The notes under the pieces were generated by a model, which had not been told where the DNA came from, did not search any database, and saw nothing but the letters and a program-made list of their open reading frames with translations. The position numbers were made by a program, and so were the translations under genes. Positions 35,432-47,700 of a stretch of DNA of 64,000 nt are shown one piece after another. Source of the stretch: Plasmodium brasilianum (lineage: Eukaryota > Apicomplexa > Aconoidasida > Haemosporida > Plasmodiidae); contig NC_090123.1 of the NCBI RefSeq assembly GCF_023973825.1, positions 626,001 to 690,000 on the forward strand. The letters run 5' to 3'. How positions within the stretch are numbered: the stretch's first letter is position 1; each line of letters opens with the position of its first letter.

Positions 35432-37450
35432 TCACTTGAACTCGAACTTCCTCTCAAATTCGGACATAAGTAATTCGAAAAGTAGTTTGGTAATTTTTGA
35501 AAAGGCATACAAATCTTCTGTTATGTAAGGGCAATATATTCTATGATTTTCAATAGCATTAAACGGACGAATGTAGTAGCACTTTTTTTCTTTATTTGTA
35601 TTGCCTTCATCATTGATATACTCCATTGGAGGAGTAGTTAAAGTATAGTAGTCATATAAAGTTTTAATAAAAAATTTGTCATCGTCCATATAACTACAAA
35701 TTTCTAAAAAAAGTTTGCTCATTGAATCTTTTAAAGAAAGTTTAACTTTATACAATTTATATTCTGAACAGTTAGCCTCTATTTTATTATTAGCAACCAT
35801 ATCATTTTTACTAAGCGAAGTATTACTATCTTCTTCATTCTCTTTCAAATTTTTACTACGTTTTTTTGGAAGAAAAAAATGTTTTAATGTCCATTTGAGA
35901 GAACTTTCTGTATCTTTGGTTAACCTTTGATTTTCCATTTCACTTATTGTGCTATCATCCCTAGGGGCAGCTTCTTTTCCGTTATCCACTCTGTCGTCAT
36001 CGTCCTTTACGGCACCCGCCTTGTTTCCACCCTCTTCTTGACCATCCTCTTTTTCTCCATCTTCTTTTTCTCCATCTTCTTTTTCTCCATCTTCTTTTTC
36101 TCCATCTTCTTTTTCTCCATCCTCTTCTTTTCCATCCTCTTCTTTGCCATCCTCCTCTTTTCCATCCTCTTCTTTTCCATCCTCTTCTTTGCCATCCTCC
36201 TCTTTTCCATCCTCTTCTTTGCCATCCTCTATAGCGCTTTCACCCCCCTTGTCAACATAACCACTTATTAAGTTGAAAATTCGCTGCATGACGTTCATCC
36301 CATGAGCATTTGCATTTTCCCGCCGCTCCTTCCGGTGGCGCTTCTTATTTTCTAAATCTTCCATAATGTCTTTTGCTTTATCTGCGTCGTAATCCTTAAA
36401 TAGATGTAGTTCGTTATCTGTACTAGACAAGAAGGAATAATTTGAAATGTCCACTTCTCTGTAACAATACCTACACAAAAGAATATGTGATGAGTACTTT
36501 TTGCTGTGATATGGATTATCTTTACAAGTCCAACCTAGTAAAGCAATTATTTTAAATATATTAACATGTTCGTAATTATAGTTTTTCATTTTGTTTACTA
36601 TTTTATAATACATATTAATATCTTCCTTTTCATCGATTAGTAATGAAGTAGAATATTCGTCGTCGGATAAAATATTAATATAATTGGTAACATCAAATAG
36701 ATCAAAATGTAAATTATTTAAGTAATTCATATCTATTATGTTCTTTTCGAGATGTTTATAATTTTTTTTAATTTTTTCTATCCCTTCATCAATGACACTT
36801 TTATTATTTAAAAAAATTTGAATAAAATGTTTTTTAAAAAATTCTACATGAGAATTAAAGATTAAAAATTTCTTTTTTGATATATCATCATCTAGATGTT
36901 TTTTAACAATAAGTATTAAATCGTTGATAGTTTTTTTAATATTTATTAGTGGTATTTTAACTAAAGAACTTTTTATCAACTTAGTGTTATTTTCATATTC
37001 TTCCAAAATTTTTTGTCTACTTAATGATTTATCATCAAGTTTAAAGACAGATAAATCCATGATTTTATTTTTCCATGGACAGTTGTCTAAGTGCAATAAA
37101 CACAAATCATTTATTCTTGTATACATTGAATAAGTATTTTTTTCATACACATATTTACATTTGCACATTTCACACTTTATAACACACTCACTTTCACATA
37201 TAAAACCATTTCTAGCTAAAATAAGTGAACACAAATGTGTAGGTTTTCTTACCCATATTTTAAATGTATTGATTCTATTTATGTAAGACACTTCATCATA
37301 TAAATACCTTTTACTATCTTTTATATACTCCTCTTCTTCTTCATTTACAAATTTTTTATTTACGTCAATAAGTTCTTCTGTTACAAGTTTTACCTCACTT
37401 GTTGCTATATCCCTCCCAACACTTTCATTTTCCTCAACGGGATTACTCAT
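35432..37450 (-). CDS. C3HC zinc-finger protein, ZC3HC1/NIPA (Rsm1/Pml39) family
   Basis: Single exon, 672 aa, starting MSNPVEENES and ending FERKFEFK. Two BIR-like zinc modules define the family. The first is at residues 56-130: YINRINTFKIWVRKPTHLCS, LARNGFICESE, KCEMCKC and LLHLDNCPWK, with ligands C93, C96, H120 and C124. The second is split: GWTCKDNPYHSKK and LLCRYCYREVD near residues 303-330, then NHRIYCPYI near 637. Between the halves is an acidic repeat (EDGKEE units becoming EDGEKED, about residues 407-473). ZC3HC1 and yeast Pml39 bind the nuclear basket and tie TPR-type filaments to the pore, so a nuclear-basket role is the family expectation. The invariant Trp/Gly and HxxxC pattern is present in both modules. 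It is co-directional with the FoP gene. Function in Plasmodium is inferred from domain structure only. Confidence 0.85.
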   Translation of the reverse strand: MSNPVEENESVGRDIATSEVKLVTEELIDVNKKFVNEEEEEYIKDSKRYLYDEVSYINRINTFKIWVRKPTHLCSLILARNGFICESECVIKCEMCKCKYVYEKNTYSMYTRINDLCLLHLDNCPWKNKIMDLSVFKLDDKSLSRQKILEEYENNTKLIKSSLVKIPLINIKKTINDLILIVKKHLDDDISKKKFLIFNSHVEFFKKHFIQIFLNNKSVIDEGIEKIKKNYKHLEKNIIDMNYLNNLHFDLFDVTNYINILSDDEYSTSLLIDEKEDINMYYKIVNKMKNYNYEHVNIFKIIALLGWTCKDNPYHSKKYSSHILLCRYCYREVDISNYSFLSSTDNELHLFKDYDADKAKDIMEDLENKKRHRKERRENANAHGMNVMQRIFNLISGYVDKGGESAIEDGKEEDGKEEDGKEEDGKEEDGKEEDGKEEDGKEEDGEKEDGEKEDGEKEDGEKEDGEKEDGQEEGGNKAGAVKDDDDRVDNGKEAAPRDDSTISEMENQRLTKDTESSLKWTLKHFFLPKKRSKNLKENEEDSNTSLSKNDMVANNKIEANCSEYKLYKVKLSLKDSMSKLFLEICSYMDDDKFFIKTLYDYYTLTTPPMEYINDEGNTNKEKKCYYIRPFNAIENHRIYCPYITEDLYAFSKITKLLFELLMSEFERKFEFK
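36018..36235 (-). repeat. 21-bp coding repeat (EDGKEE/EDGEKED)
   Basis: Unit in plus orientation close to TCCATCTTCTTTTTC and TCCATCCTCTTCTTT, encoding seven-residue EEDGKEE and EDGEKED repeats, about ten copies. It forms the acidic linker inside the second zinc module of the C3HC protein. Confidence 0.85.
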
Positions 37451-39306
37451 CTTTTACAACACGTGCTAAATTTTTTTTTTTTTTTTTTATATTTTCATTT
37501 GTTCGTCGAAAAAGGGGCAAGAAGTAATTGAGCAAGATAGTTGAAACGGGGAAGTAAAAGTAAAATTAAATAGGAAAAAAAAAAAAAAAAATATAAAATA
37601 TAATAAAATAATGTCGCATAAATAGATATTACATTGTTGTTCAATATATAATAATAAAACGCAGTTACATATGGTACAAAGAAATGATATGATATATAGT
37701 AGAATTGAATTAAAAGAAAGGAACAGCGCGAAAACAAAATTTTCTGCTACAACTAATATTCACATATATCATCCACAATACATACTAATACACAACTAAA
37801 AAATATGTATTCATTTCTTTATTTATAGATTTCATTACTACTAAGTCATAACGAATAATTCACAATAAATAGGAAACACATAAAATTTGAAAAAATGTAC
37901 CAAAAAGTTATGAACAGTTAAGGTAAAGGAAAATCTATCCTCTTAATTGGCTTTACTGTTTTGTGAAACTGGGGTTTTACGTAAATGTGTATTATACTTA
38001 ACAAATATAGAGAGCACGTTAACGAAAGAAAAGAAAGGAGTAGTACACGCTTGTATTCATATGGAAGTGGTACATATATATGTGCGTACATGCACGTGAT
38101 GCGTGGGCATGTTTAAAAATTGGCTAATTTTTAATGTAAAAAAAACAAAAACAAAAAATAATATCAGGGGAAATACAAATGGCAGTAACACTAAAAATAC
38201 CATTAAGAATTCCTACATAAACTCTTTAGCCATATGCAAAAACTTATTGGCTAGTACCTTCATCCCACTACTTTTATGATACCTCGAATCGAATTATAAA
38301 CATTTATTCTTCAAGGCTACGTTTTGCTATTCGATTACGTTTCATTTTTAAGGAGAGTTTCTTTTATTATCTATATGCTTATTTATTTGTTTGTTTATTT
38401 GTTTATTTGTTTATATATTTGTTTATTTGTTTATATATTTGTTTATTTGTTTATTTGTTTATTTATTTGTTTATTTGTTTATATATTTGTTTATTTGTTT
38501 ATTTATATATTCTTTTTTTTTTTGCTTTTACATATTTAACTACGTCGTTATTTTTGCTGCTGGATAGTTTGTATTGCAAAAAAAAAGAAAAAAAAGCCGT
38601 TCATGTTTTTACCTCTTCAATTTTTTTAAAAAATTTAAAAAAATAAAAAGCTATAACATAAAGAGAAACAAGCATACACATTATACACTCATGTATATTT
38701 TTACCATGAGATATTATAATTTTTTTTTTAAAAATGCATTTATTTATTTTTTCCCATATTTTTGCTCCAATCAAAAATAGAAATAAAAAAAAAAAATAAA
38801 TAAGACTAAACTATTTTTCTCAAATGTTTTAATATTATGCAAATTTTCAAAAAAATAGCACTATAATAATTGAACATTACAAGTAATCATAAATGTAGAA
38901 CGATCAATATAAGGTAGATCTTGTTTACAAACTGTATATTCTTTTACTTTTATTTTCTCTATTTAGTCAAAAAAAAAAAAAAAGTTTTAAAAATGTGAAA
39001 CGCGGGTGTATTATTTTTATATTTGTATTTTTTTGATTTTTATATTTTAAAAATTTTTTGTATTTTTATTTTATTATTTTTTTGTATTTTCCTTTTTTTT
39101 TTTATTTTTTTTTTTCCGCTTTTTTGTTTTTTTTCTAAATATTATACATAAAATTCGTAGAAAACCCCCAAATGAACGTTCCAATTTGACGAACAAAAAG
39201 GATAAATAAAATAAATAAAAGCTGTAATTCATGAGAATGCCATTTATTTATTTAACTGTATTTTATGCAATCATTAAAGCAAACAACAAATTGTTCATAA
39301 TATATG
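37451..39306. other. Intergenic upstream of the C3HC gene
   Basis: Contains a poly-T/poly-A rich leader, a (TTTG/TTTA)n array at about 38390-38510 (TTTATTTG units), and T-rich sequence near 39010-39130. No gene supported. Confidence 0.5.
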
Positions 39307-39730
39307 CTATGTGAACAGCTTAACATACTGTAATATCGCCTCAAGGAAAAAATAAAAAGTTGGGGGGCTCTCCTTATCTGAATATAGCCTTTCAGCTTTT
39401 TTGTAATTTTCCGATATATGTATATATACATATGAATACACGCGTTCATACATGCATACGTGTGTATATATCCCAATACGTATAAATATACACGTACGCG
39501 CATATGTACATGTAAACATTTAAGCGCTAGAATCTCCTTTTATTTTTTTAAATTCGTTAAAACCTAAGCAGATTGCATTCCCACGTTCTTTTATACTCTT
39601 AAGTGTACGCGAAAGGTAAACAGAAATTTATATGTTTTGCGTATTGGTATACTGACATGTGTACATTTCAACACTTGCCTAAAAGTATACTTAACTAGTT
39701 TACACGTTCAGCTGTTGGTGCTTTTGCCAT
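39307..39730 (-). CDS. Candidate small three-exon gene, unknown function (about 49 aa)
   Basis: Not recognised. Minus-strand exons 39704-39730 (MAKAPTAER), 39564-39597 (SIKERGNAICL plus one base) and 39307-39395 (AERLYSDKESPPTFYFFLEA and a tail ending VKLFT). Donors are CGT|GTAAAC and TTAG|GTTTTA; acceptors are CACTTAAG and ACAAAAAAG; phases are 0 and 1 and close exactly. Introns are 106 and 168 bp, the usual Plasmodium size. A GTATGT donor at 39328-39323 may lead to a further exon. Alternatively exon 2 runs on to a stop at 39520 (GFNEFKKIKGDSSA). Composition (A, E, R, P, S, G, D, L) is unlike the surrounding microsatellite DNA. GN followed by AERLY recalls TPR or MIT helices but is too short to assign. 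The acceptors lack strong pyrimidine tracts, so confidence is limited. Confidence 0.35.
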
Positions 39731-40976
39731 TTCGCATATAACGATTACATAGATAAATTAATATATATATATATATATGTACATATATATACGTATATAA
39801 CACATAGGTACATACACTTGTAGTAGATAGACGTCTACTGCAAACGCAAGCGGCTTCTATTATTTTTTTACTTGTTCATATTATACTGAAATTTGTATGT
39901 ATTTCGTTTTTTGAAAAAATATGTATAATACCGAAAAAGATGGTTGAGAAAATTGGGATGAAAAAAAAAGGGGTACAAAATTATTTTTTTGTTCTTTTTT
40001 TTTTTCCCCTTTTTCAAAATTAATAAACAATGTGTAATTTTGTTTTCATTAAAAAGTTAAATAACATAAATGTTCACATTCGTAATTCTTTTTAAAAAAA
40101 TTATTATACGCATGATGATCAAAGCATAAAAGGGTTATCATAAAAAAAAAATTATCCATACTTGTAAATATATATGTAAAATGTTACAAGTACATGTTTT
40201 AAGTACTATTTTTTACGATAAGATATATGCGTCATATAACTACATACATTTTTGTACGTATATGTGTATGAGTATATATATTTATATCTATATGTTTGTA
40301 CGCTTATAAAATATTACACGTACATACTATTACCGTATGTTTATACTGTACACATATGTTATATATGTATACATATATGCATGTATATAATACATATATA
40401 TAATACATATATATAATACCCTCATATACGCTTATATATACATATATTTATATAAACTCATATGTTAACTCTTAACCAAATGTGAACAAAAAAAAAAAAA
40501 AATAAAATAATATAAAATAAAATAAAACAATAAAAATAATATAAATAATAAAAAAAAATTGTGAATAAAAAAAAAAAAAAAAAAATTGTGCATTGTCAAC
40601 AAAGGAAGGATACATAATGATGCTAAAAGTTTTTTAACTTAGTTATATGAAAAAAAATTCTTATATATATAAATACACCTATGATTAATTATGCTCACTG
40701 AGATGTAAATATATACATAATACATATACAATTACATATATAATTACATACATATATATGTTTGTATGTACGTGTCGAACAAATGGTTTTACTATATGAC
40801 GCTTTTATTTTTAAAATGTACGTGTAATACGTTTAAGTATACATGTTCTTACTTAATTTAAATTTACTTTTTTTTGAACATTGTACAAATTCATACATAT
40901 ATAATTATCCCTTTGTTTTAACATTTTTAACGTAATTATAAGCATACATACGGACGTATTTTATATATATACGTAC

Positions 40977-41007
<31 letters not shown>

Positions 41008-41789
41008 CATACATGTATTTATACATGCCTACATATATGTATATATATATATATATATATACGTACTTATGTATATATATACATACGTACACATGTATGA
41101 GCTGTTTTTTTCCTTTTTTTAAATTTAAGGAAATAGAATTTATTCTACGATTTATATATATTTGCATATGTACAAGTGCGAACATATTTACAAACACGTA
41201 CATGTACATATTTTCATATATATATATATATATATGTATGTATGTGTATATGTATGCATATATGTGTATGCGTATTATACATATGTATATATTTATATAA
41301 AATTTTTTATGTATACCTATTTATGAAGTTTGCAAAAAGGACGGAAAATGTTAACTGTAACATTTCCTTCTCTTTTTTTTTTTTTTTTTTAAATAAATTA
41401 TTTAGGTTATTAGAAATTAGCGTCGAGTACAAAGTTTTACAATAATGTAATATGTTAATCCAAATGATGAATTTTTTTTTCTTTTTCCCTTTTTCCCATT
41501 TATGTTTTTTTTATTTTTTATCTTATTTCCAATTTTTAAATTTTAAGCAAAAATCGAAAGAGTATAAATAAAGGAAAACTGATATGTTTTTTCCCTTATT
41601 AAAAAGATTTTTAAAATTTTGTAACACATATATATATATATATATATGTGCGTACATATGTACACTTGTACATGTATATATATATGTATGCATATATGTA
41701 TATGTGTATGTATATATGTAAATATTTATATGTACATATGTATGCATATGTATATATAAATATATATATACTTCTCCCATTTTTGAATA
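39731..41789. other. Intergenic upstream of CCR4
   Basis: CCR4 promoter and leader region. Dominated by TATACA/TATATG microsatellites (40240-40450, 40960-41300, 41620-41770) and poly-A runs. No gene supported. Confidence 0.5.
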
Positions 41790-44700
41790 ATGGAAAATTC
41801 TACAAAAGGACGTTTTTCCGTTTATAAAAAAAATAAAAGTAATGAGAATAAGTTGAGCTATAAATTTGACGACTTACGATTCAGTAAAAGTGAAGATAAA
41901 AAAATCAATAAAAAAAATGTAAGCGAACAAAACAAATGTATAGAGAGTACAGCCTACAATAAAAGTACGGCTAAAACAAAAGATGAGGGTAGCTGTAGTT
42001 ACTTTTCAAATTCTGTAAATAATATAGAAAAGAGTTACATGACAGATAAAAAATATAACAACAGTAGTAGCAGCATTAGCAGCAATATTAGCACCAATGC
42101 TAGTAGCAGTATTAGCGGTAATATTGGAAGTAATAACAGCAGTATTAGCGGTAATATTGGAAGCAATAACAGCAGCATTAGCGGTAATAGCAGCAATAAC
42201 AGCAGCATTAGCGGTAATAGCAGCAATAACATCATCAATAACAACATCCGTAGCGGTAACAGCCGCAGCAATAGCAACAGCGTTGAAGGATTCGTAACAG
42301 TTACACCTTCTGATAATTATATAGAGAATCATAAGAATAGGATGTTAGAAAAAATTGTAGAATTAAAGAAGGGTAATCTTTTTGGGAATAAGGGTAATAA
42401 AAATGAAGAGAAGAATAACAGTAATGATGATATGAAAGATGTAAATAAAAACTATCAAGCATACAAAAGTAAATTTAACAAAAATAAAAAGAACATTGTA
42501 AAGGAACAAAGTGGTAGCAACATATTAAAAGATTTAAAAATTAGAAAAAGTAATATTTTAGAGCTAAATAAACTGTTAAAGGAAAATTTGAAAATTGAAG
42601 AAAATTTTAAAAAAAAAATTAAGAAGGGAGGAGATACGAGAGAAGAGGAATACGAAGGTGAAGGGGAAGAAAAAGAGAATGCGAAAGAGAAAGAGAACGA
42701 AAAGGTAGAAAATTTTAAATACCAAAAAAATGCAACAAGTACAAAAAGTGGAGTAGAGAAAGCTGAAGAAAAGGAAGGAGGAAACGAACATCCGCAAAAA
42801 GAGCTACACGGAAATGAAGATGCAGTGAAGAAAAATAAAAGGACCAACCATGGTAAAGGTAGCAATGTTAGTAGTTACAACAACAGTGATCGTAACAACA
42901 ATAATGGTGATAACCACAACGACCATAACGACAACGATCATAACGACAACGATCATAACAACAATGATAATAACGATCATAACAACGATCATAACAACAA
43001 TGATAATAACGATCATAACAACGATCATAACAACAATGATAATAACGATCATAACAACAATGATAATAACGATCATAACAACGATCATAACAACAATGAT
43101 AATAACGATCATAACAACAATGATAATAACGATCATAACAACAATGATAATAACGATCATAACAACAACGATCATAACGATCATAACAACAACGATCATA
43201 ACGATCATAACAACAACGATCATAACGACAATGAACATAACGACAGTGACGATGACAATAGCGGTAACAACAGTAGGGGCAGAGGTCGGGAGGAGAGAGG
43301 TATGAAGGAGAAAAAGGATAAGGCAAAAAAGAACAACAAAGATAAGAATAAAGATAGAGATAAATCGAAAAGTAAGGATAAAGGTAAGGAAAAACACCCC
43401 CCCAGAAATAAAGCAAAAGAGGATGAAGTAGGTTATGATGTAGAGACTGGAAAAAATATGGAAGAAGTAGCACATAATAGTACAGAAGAGATTAAAAGCA
43501 TACCAAAAACGAAGAAAACGAAAAATAAAAAAGGGGAATCAGCACAAGGGAAAAAAAGTGAACCAATACAAATTAAGAAAAGTGAGCAACAGAACCAAGG
43601 AAAAAAAAATGATCAAACCCAGTATAAAAGAAACAACAAAAAAGAAGAAATTTTTGGTATGAATACAAACAGCAGATTAGAAGAAGATATAACTTTAAGA
43701 ACGAATAAGAATAGTGTTATGGATATAGACAATAATATTGACAACAAAAATATGGAAACTTCACCCCTCCTCTTAGAGAATTGTGATTATTACTATAACA
43801 GTAACAGAAGTGAGCATTTCAGAAGCGTTAATAACGGCAGTAATAGCATTAACAATATTAGCGGCATTAATAATATTAGCGGCATTAACAATACTAGCGG
43901 CATTAATAATATTAGCGGCATTAACAATACTAGCGGCATTAACAATACTAGCGGCATTAACAATACTAGCGGTAATAACAATACTAGCGGTAATAACAAT
44001 ACTAGCGGTAATAATAGCAGTGTGAAAAGAACGGAAATGTATATAAAGGGCATGGATTGTTACTACGGTGATAATAATAGCTGTTACTTGATGGATCCAG
44101 ATGAAAGAAAGAATTATAATTTTAAAAAAGAATTGAAAAGTGATACAATGAAGGTGAATTCTATCAATGGAAATAACAACGGCAGTAGTGATCCCAGTAG
44201 CGGATACAGCAACAGCTACTGCGGCAGTGGCACTAACCTTATGAACGAGCTTCTCTTAAATAAGAGTTTTCCCAAAGTATACGAATCGAACGAGTACAAT
44301 TTTAATGAGTTAAAATATATGTATGATAAATGTAACACCCATTTTGATGCCAACTCATTGGCGGAAAAATGGGATGATGACACAGATAGTAAGTTTATAA
44401 GCAATAAAAATATGAATAAGTACAATGATCAGAACGGTAAGGATAGGGAAGCTGCCGTAAAAAGTAATAATAATAGTAATAATAGTAATAATAGAAATAC
44501 TAATAATAGAAATACTAATAATAGAAATAGTATTAACAGAAGTAGTAATAACAGAAGTAGTAATAACAGAAATAGTAATAATATTAGTAACTGCTGTAAT
44601 AGCAGCTGTAATAGTGGAAGTAACAACAATAACAACAATAGCAATAACATAATTCATGGTAAACACAACAACAGCGTGCATGCCATTTTAAATAGCAAAG

Positions 44701-47700
44701 AGAATGCTACAATTAATGCCAAAAGAAGTGAAGATATGTATTCGAGCAATAGTGTGTATGCGAATAATAATAATAATAATAATAATATGAACATTAATAA
44801 CAATAATAGTAATAACAGTAGTAACAATAATAGTAATAACAATAGTAACAATAATAGTAATAACAATAGTAACAATAACAGTAATAACAATAGTAACAAT
44901 AATAGTAATAACAATAGTAACATTACCAGTAACACTAACAGTAACGTGGGTAAGAAGTATCAAGGTATGAAAAATTTTCAAAGTTATAGCAATAAAATTA
45001 ATTTTAATAATACGGAGGGGGTAGACGCGAATATAAGTGGGAAAATGATTCATTTTAGTAACTCCAGTGACATAACTAAAAATGCTATGAACAGCAATAA
45101 TATAGGGAAAAATATAGGGAGTAATTTCAGAGGCAATAGGGGAAATTTCGTAAAGAACGATATTGTCGTAAGCGATCGAAGTTGCACCAACACGATGAGT
45201 AAGAACGTTGTGAGCAACATCAATATAATAAGCAATAACATGAATCACATTGTGAGCTGTGAACAGAAGAACAGTATTCCAAATAACAAGGGCTATGGGA
45301 ATATAGAGAATATTATAAATATTAGCAATATGTCGAAGAACGGCAATAAACTGTTTAATGGAAGTGAAAACAGCCTTAACGATAATATGAGCTATGTTAG
45401 CAATATTAACAACTCGAGCAATAGTAATAGCAGTGGTAATACTACCACTGCTACTACATTTTTGAATAATAAATTAAGCACAAATATTAGTAATATTAGC
45501 AATATTGGAAATATTAGCAATATGGGGAATATTAGTAATATTATAAATAATAATACGAACACACACACCATTAATGATATATTAAATAGTCAGAACTATA
45601 TGAACAATCTTTTATTATATGACTCTGGAAATGTTGTATATAATGGGAAAGGACTCAGTATGAATAGTTTTCCTGGACAAAATTTGGCCCATTTTACTAC
45701 CCAAAATATGGATCATTATGAGAGCCAAAACATGGACAATTTTTCTAGTCAAAATATGAACATTTTTTTTAACTCTAATTCAGATCAGTATGCCAACCCT
45801 GATGTGGACAATTTGGCAAATCCTAATATGGACAATTTGGCAAATCCTAATATGGACAATTTCGCTAGTCAGAATGTCGAAACATATGGTGAGCCCAATA
45901 TGGAAAATTTCTCGAATGGTTACTTAAGCCCAGTTCCTGTGAATGTCCTAAATAAGGATATAAAAAATCATTTAGTTAAAAATAGGAATACATCCACTCG
46001 AAATAGTTTGAAGAATCTTTCAAATGATATGAACAGTACTTCTAATATAATAAACAGCATTTTGAAGAAAAAGAATAATATGCTGCTCAGAAATATAAAT
46101 AATACATTGAATAGTACTAAAGGAAACTCTCTGGAAAATTATGTAAACGATAAGTATAAATTGTCTAGCAGCTTAATGAAAAGCACAAAGAAGGAAATTA
46201 TAACCTTAACGAGTGTTGGTGGTATCAACAATGGAAGCGATCATAATAATGGAAGTTGTATCAACAGTGGAAGCGGTAATAATAATGGAAGTTGTATCAA
46301 CAGTGGAAGCGGTAATAATAATGGAAGTTGTATCAACAGTGGAAGCGGTAATAATAATGGAAGTTGTATCAACAGTGGAAGCGGTAATAATAATGAAAGT
46401 TGTATCAACAGTGGAAGCGGTAATAATAATGGAAGTTGTATCAACAGTGGAAGCGGTAATAATAATGGAAGTTGTATCAACAGTGGAAGCGGTAATAATA
46501 ATGGAAGTTGTATCAACAGTGGAAGCGGTAATAATAATGAAAGTGGTATCAACAGTGGAAGCGGTAATAATTATGGAAGTGGTAACAACAACCTTGCTGC
46601 TGAAAAAGGGGGCAGGGATAAAGGTAGCTCCGAAAATAAAGGAAATATACAAGAAGAAAATACACGCGGAGAAGGTATGTCCAACGGGGATGATAAGGGT
46701 AAAAATAATAGCGCATTTTGTCTACCGAAAGGAAAGAACGACACTAAAAATGAAAAGAAAGGATCTACTCAGGAAGAAGTGGTAAAGATAGTGAAAAAAG
46801 TAGTTGGAAATACTGTAATGGGAAATACGGTGGTGGGAAATACGGTGATGGGAAATACGGTGATGGGAAATACGGGGGTCGAAAAAGCAGAACAAATAGA
46901 CGCTGCAAATAAAAGCGATAAGAAAGAAGTAGAGATAGAAACAAACAGTGAGAAGAAAAAGAGTAATAACTTTTTAGAATCGAATAAGAAAAAAAGATAC
47001 TTAGCAGAAATTATAAGATGTGAACTAATATGGGGTCCAACAAAAAATAAAGAGCCAATTACTCCTGTAGAGAGTTGTGAATTACATCCAGTTGTTATTA
47101 TAAAAGATCAGTTTGGTCATTTATATGATGATGATGAAGATAATGAAAATAATCCAATTGGAAAAACAGTAAATATATTCTATCGATGGACAAGAGGACC
47201 TCCACGAACAGTATGTTTTTTTCATCCACAAAAAATTGCATGCTTACAATGTACTGTTACCTTTCGATGTTTTTGTTCATATGAATGCTTTATGAAAGGA
47301 TTTGATCATTTACATAAATATTATAGAAGTAATGGTTCATTTAGTATACCATCCCATCCAAACTTACATACGTATGGCGTACCTTGTTCTCCTTTTGATT
47401 GGGAAAATTATGAAAAAAATATAGAGTTTGATGAAAAGCATTATAATGCATTAATACAATCCGGGTTATTAAACGCCCCTGATAAGGAAAAATGGGAAAT
47501 TATCAATAACGAAAGGAATTATGTGCCTTGTACTAAGGATGTAGGGCATCAAATAATGCTAGAGACTATGCTACTAGACAAAAATAGTGTATCATCTGAA
47601 AGTGGAAATGATTCTGATAATGAGGATGACAACGAGGATGACAACGAAGATGACAATGAAGATGATCATCTTGAACATAAGAACAACAACGATCGTAAGG

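Noticed and set aside
42006..46652. Many antisense ORFs inside CCR4, up to 223 codons.
   Set aside because: Complementary readings of Asn/Ser/Asp repeats; no independent start context, splice sites or motifs.
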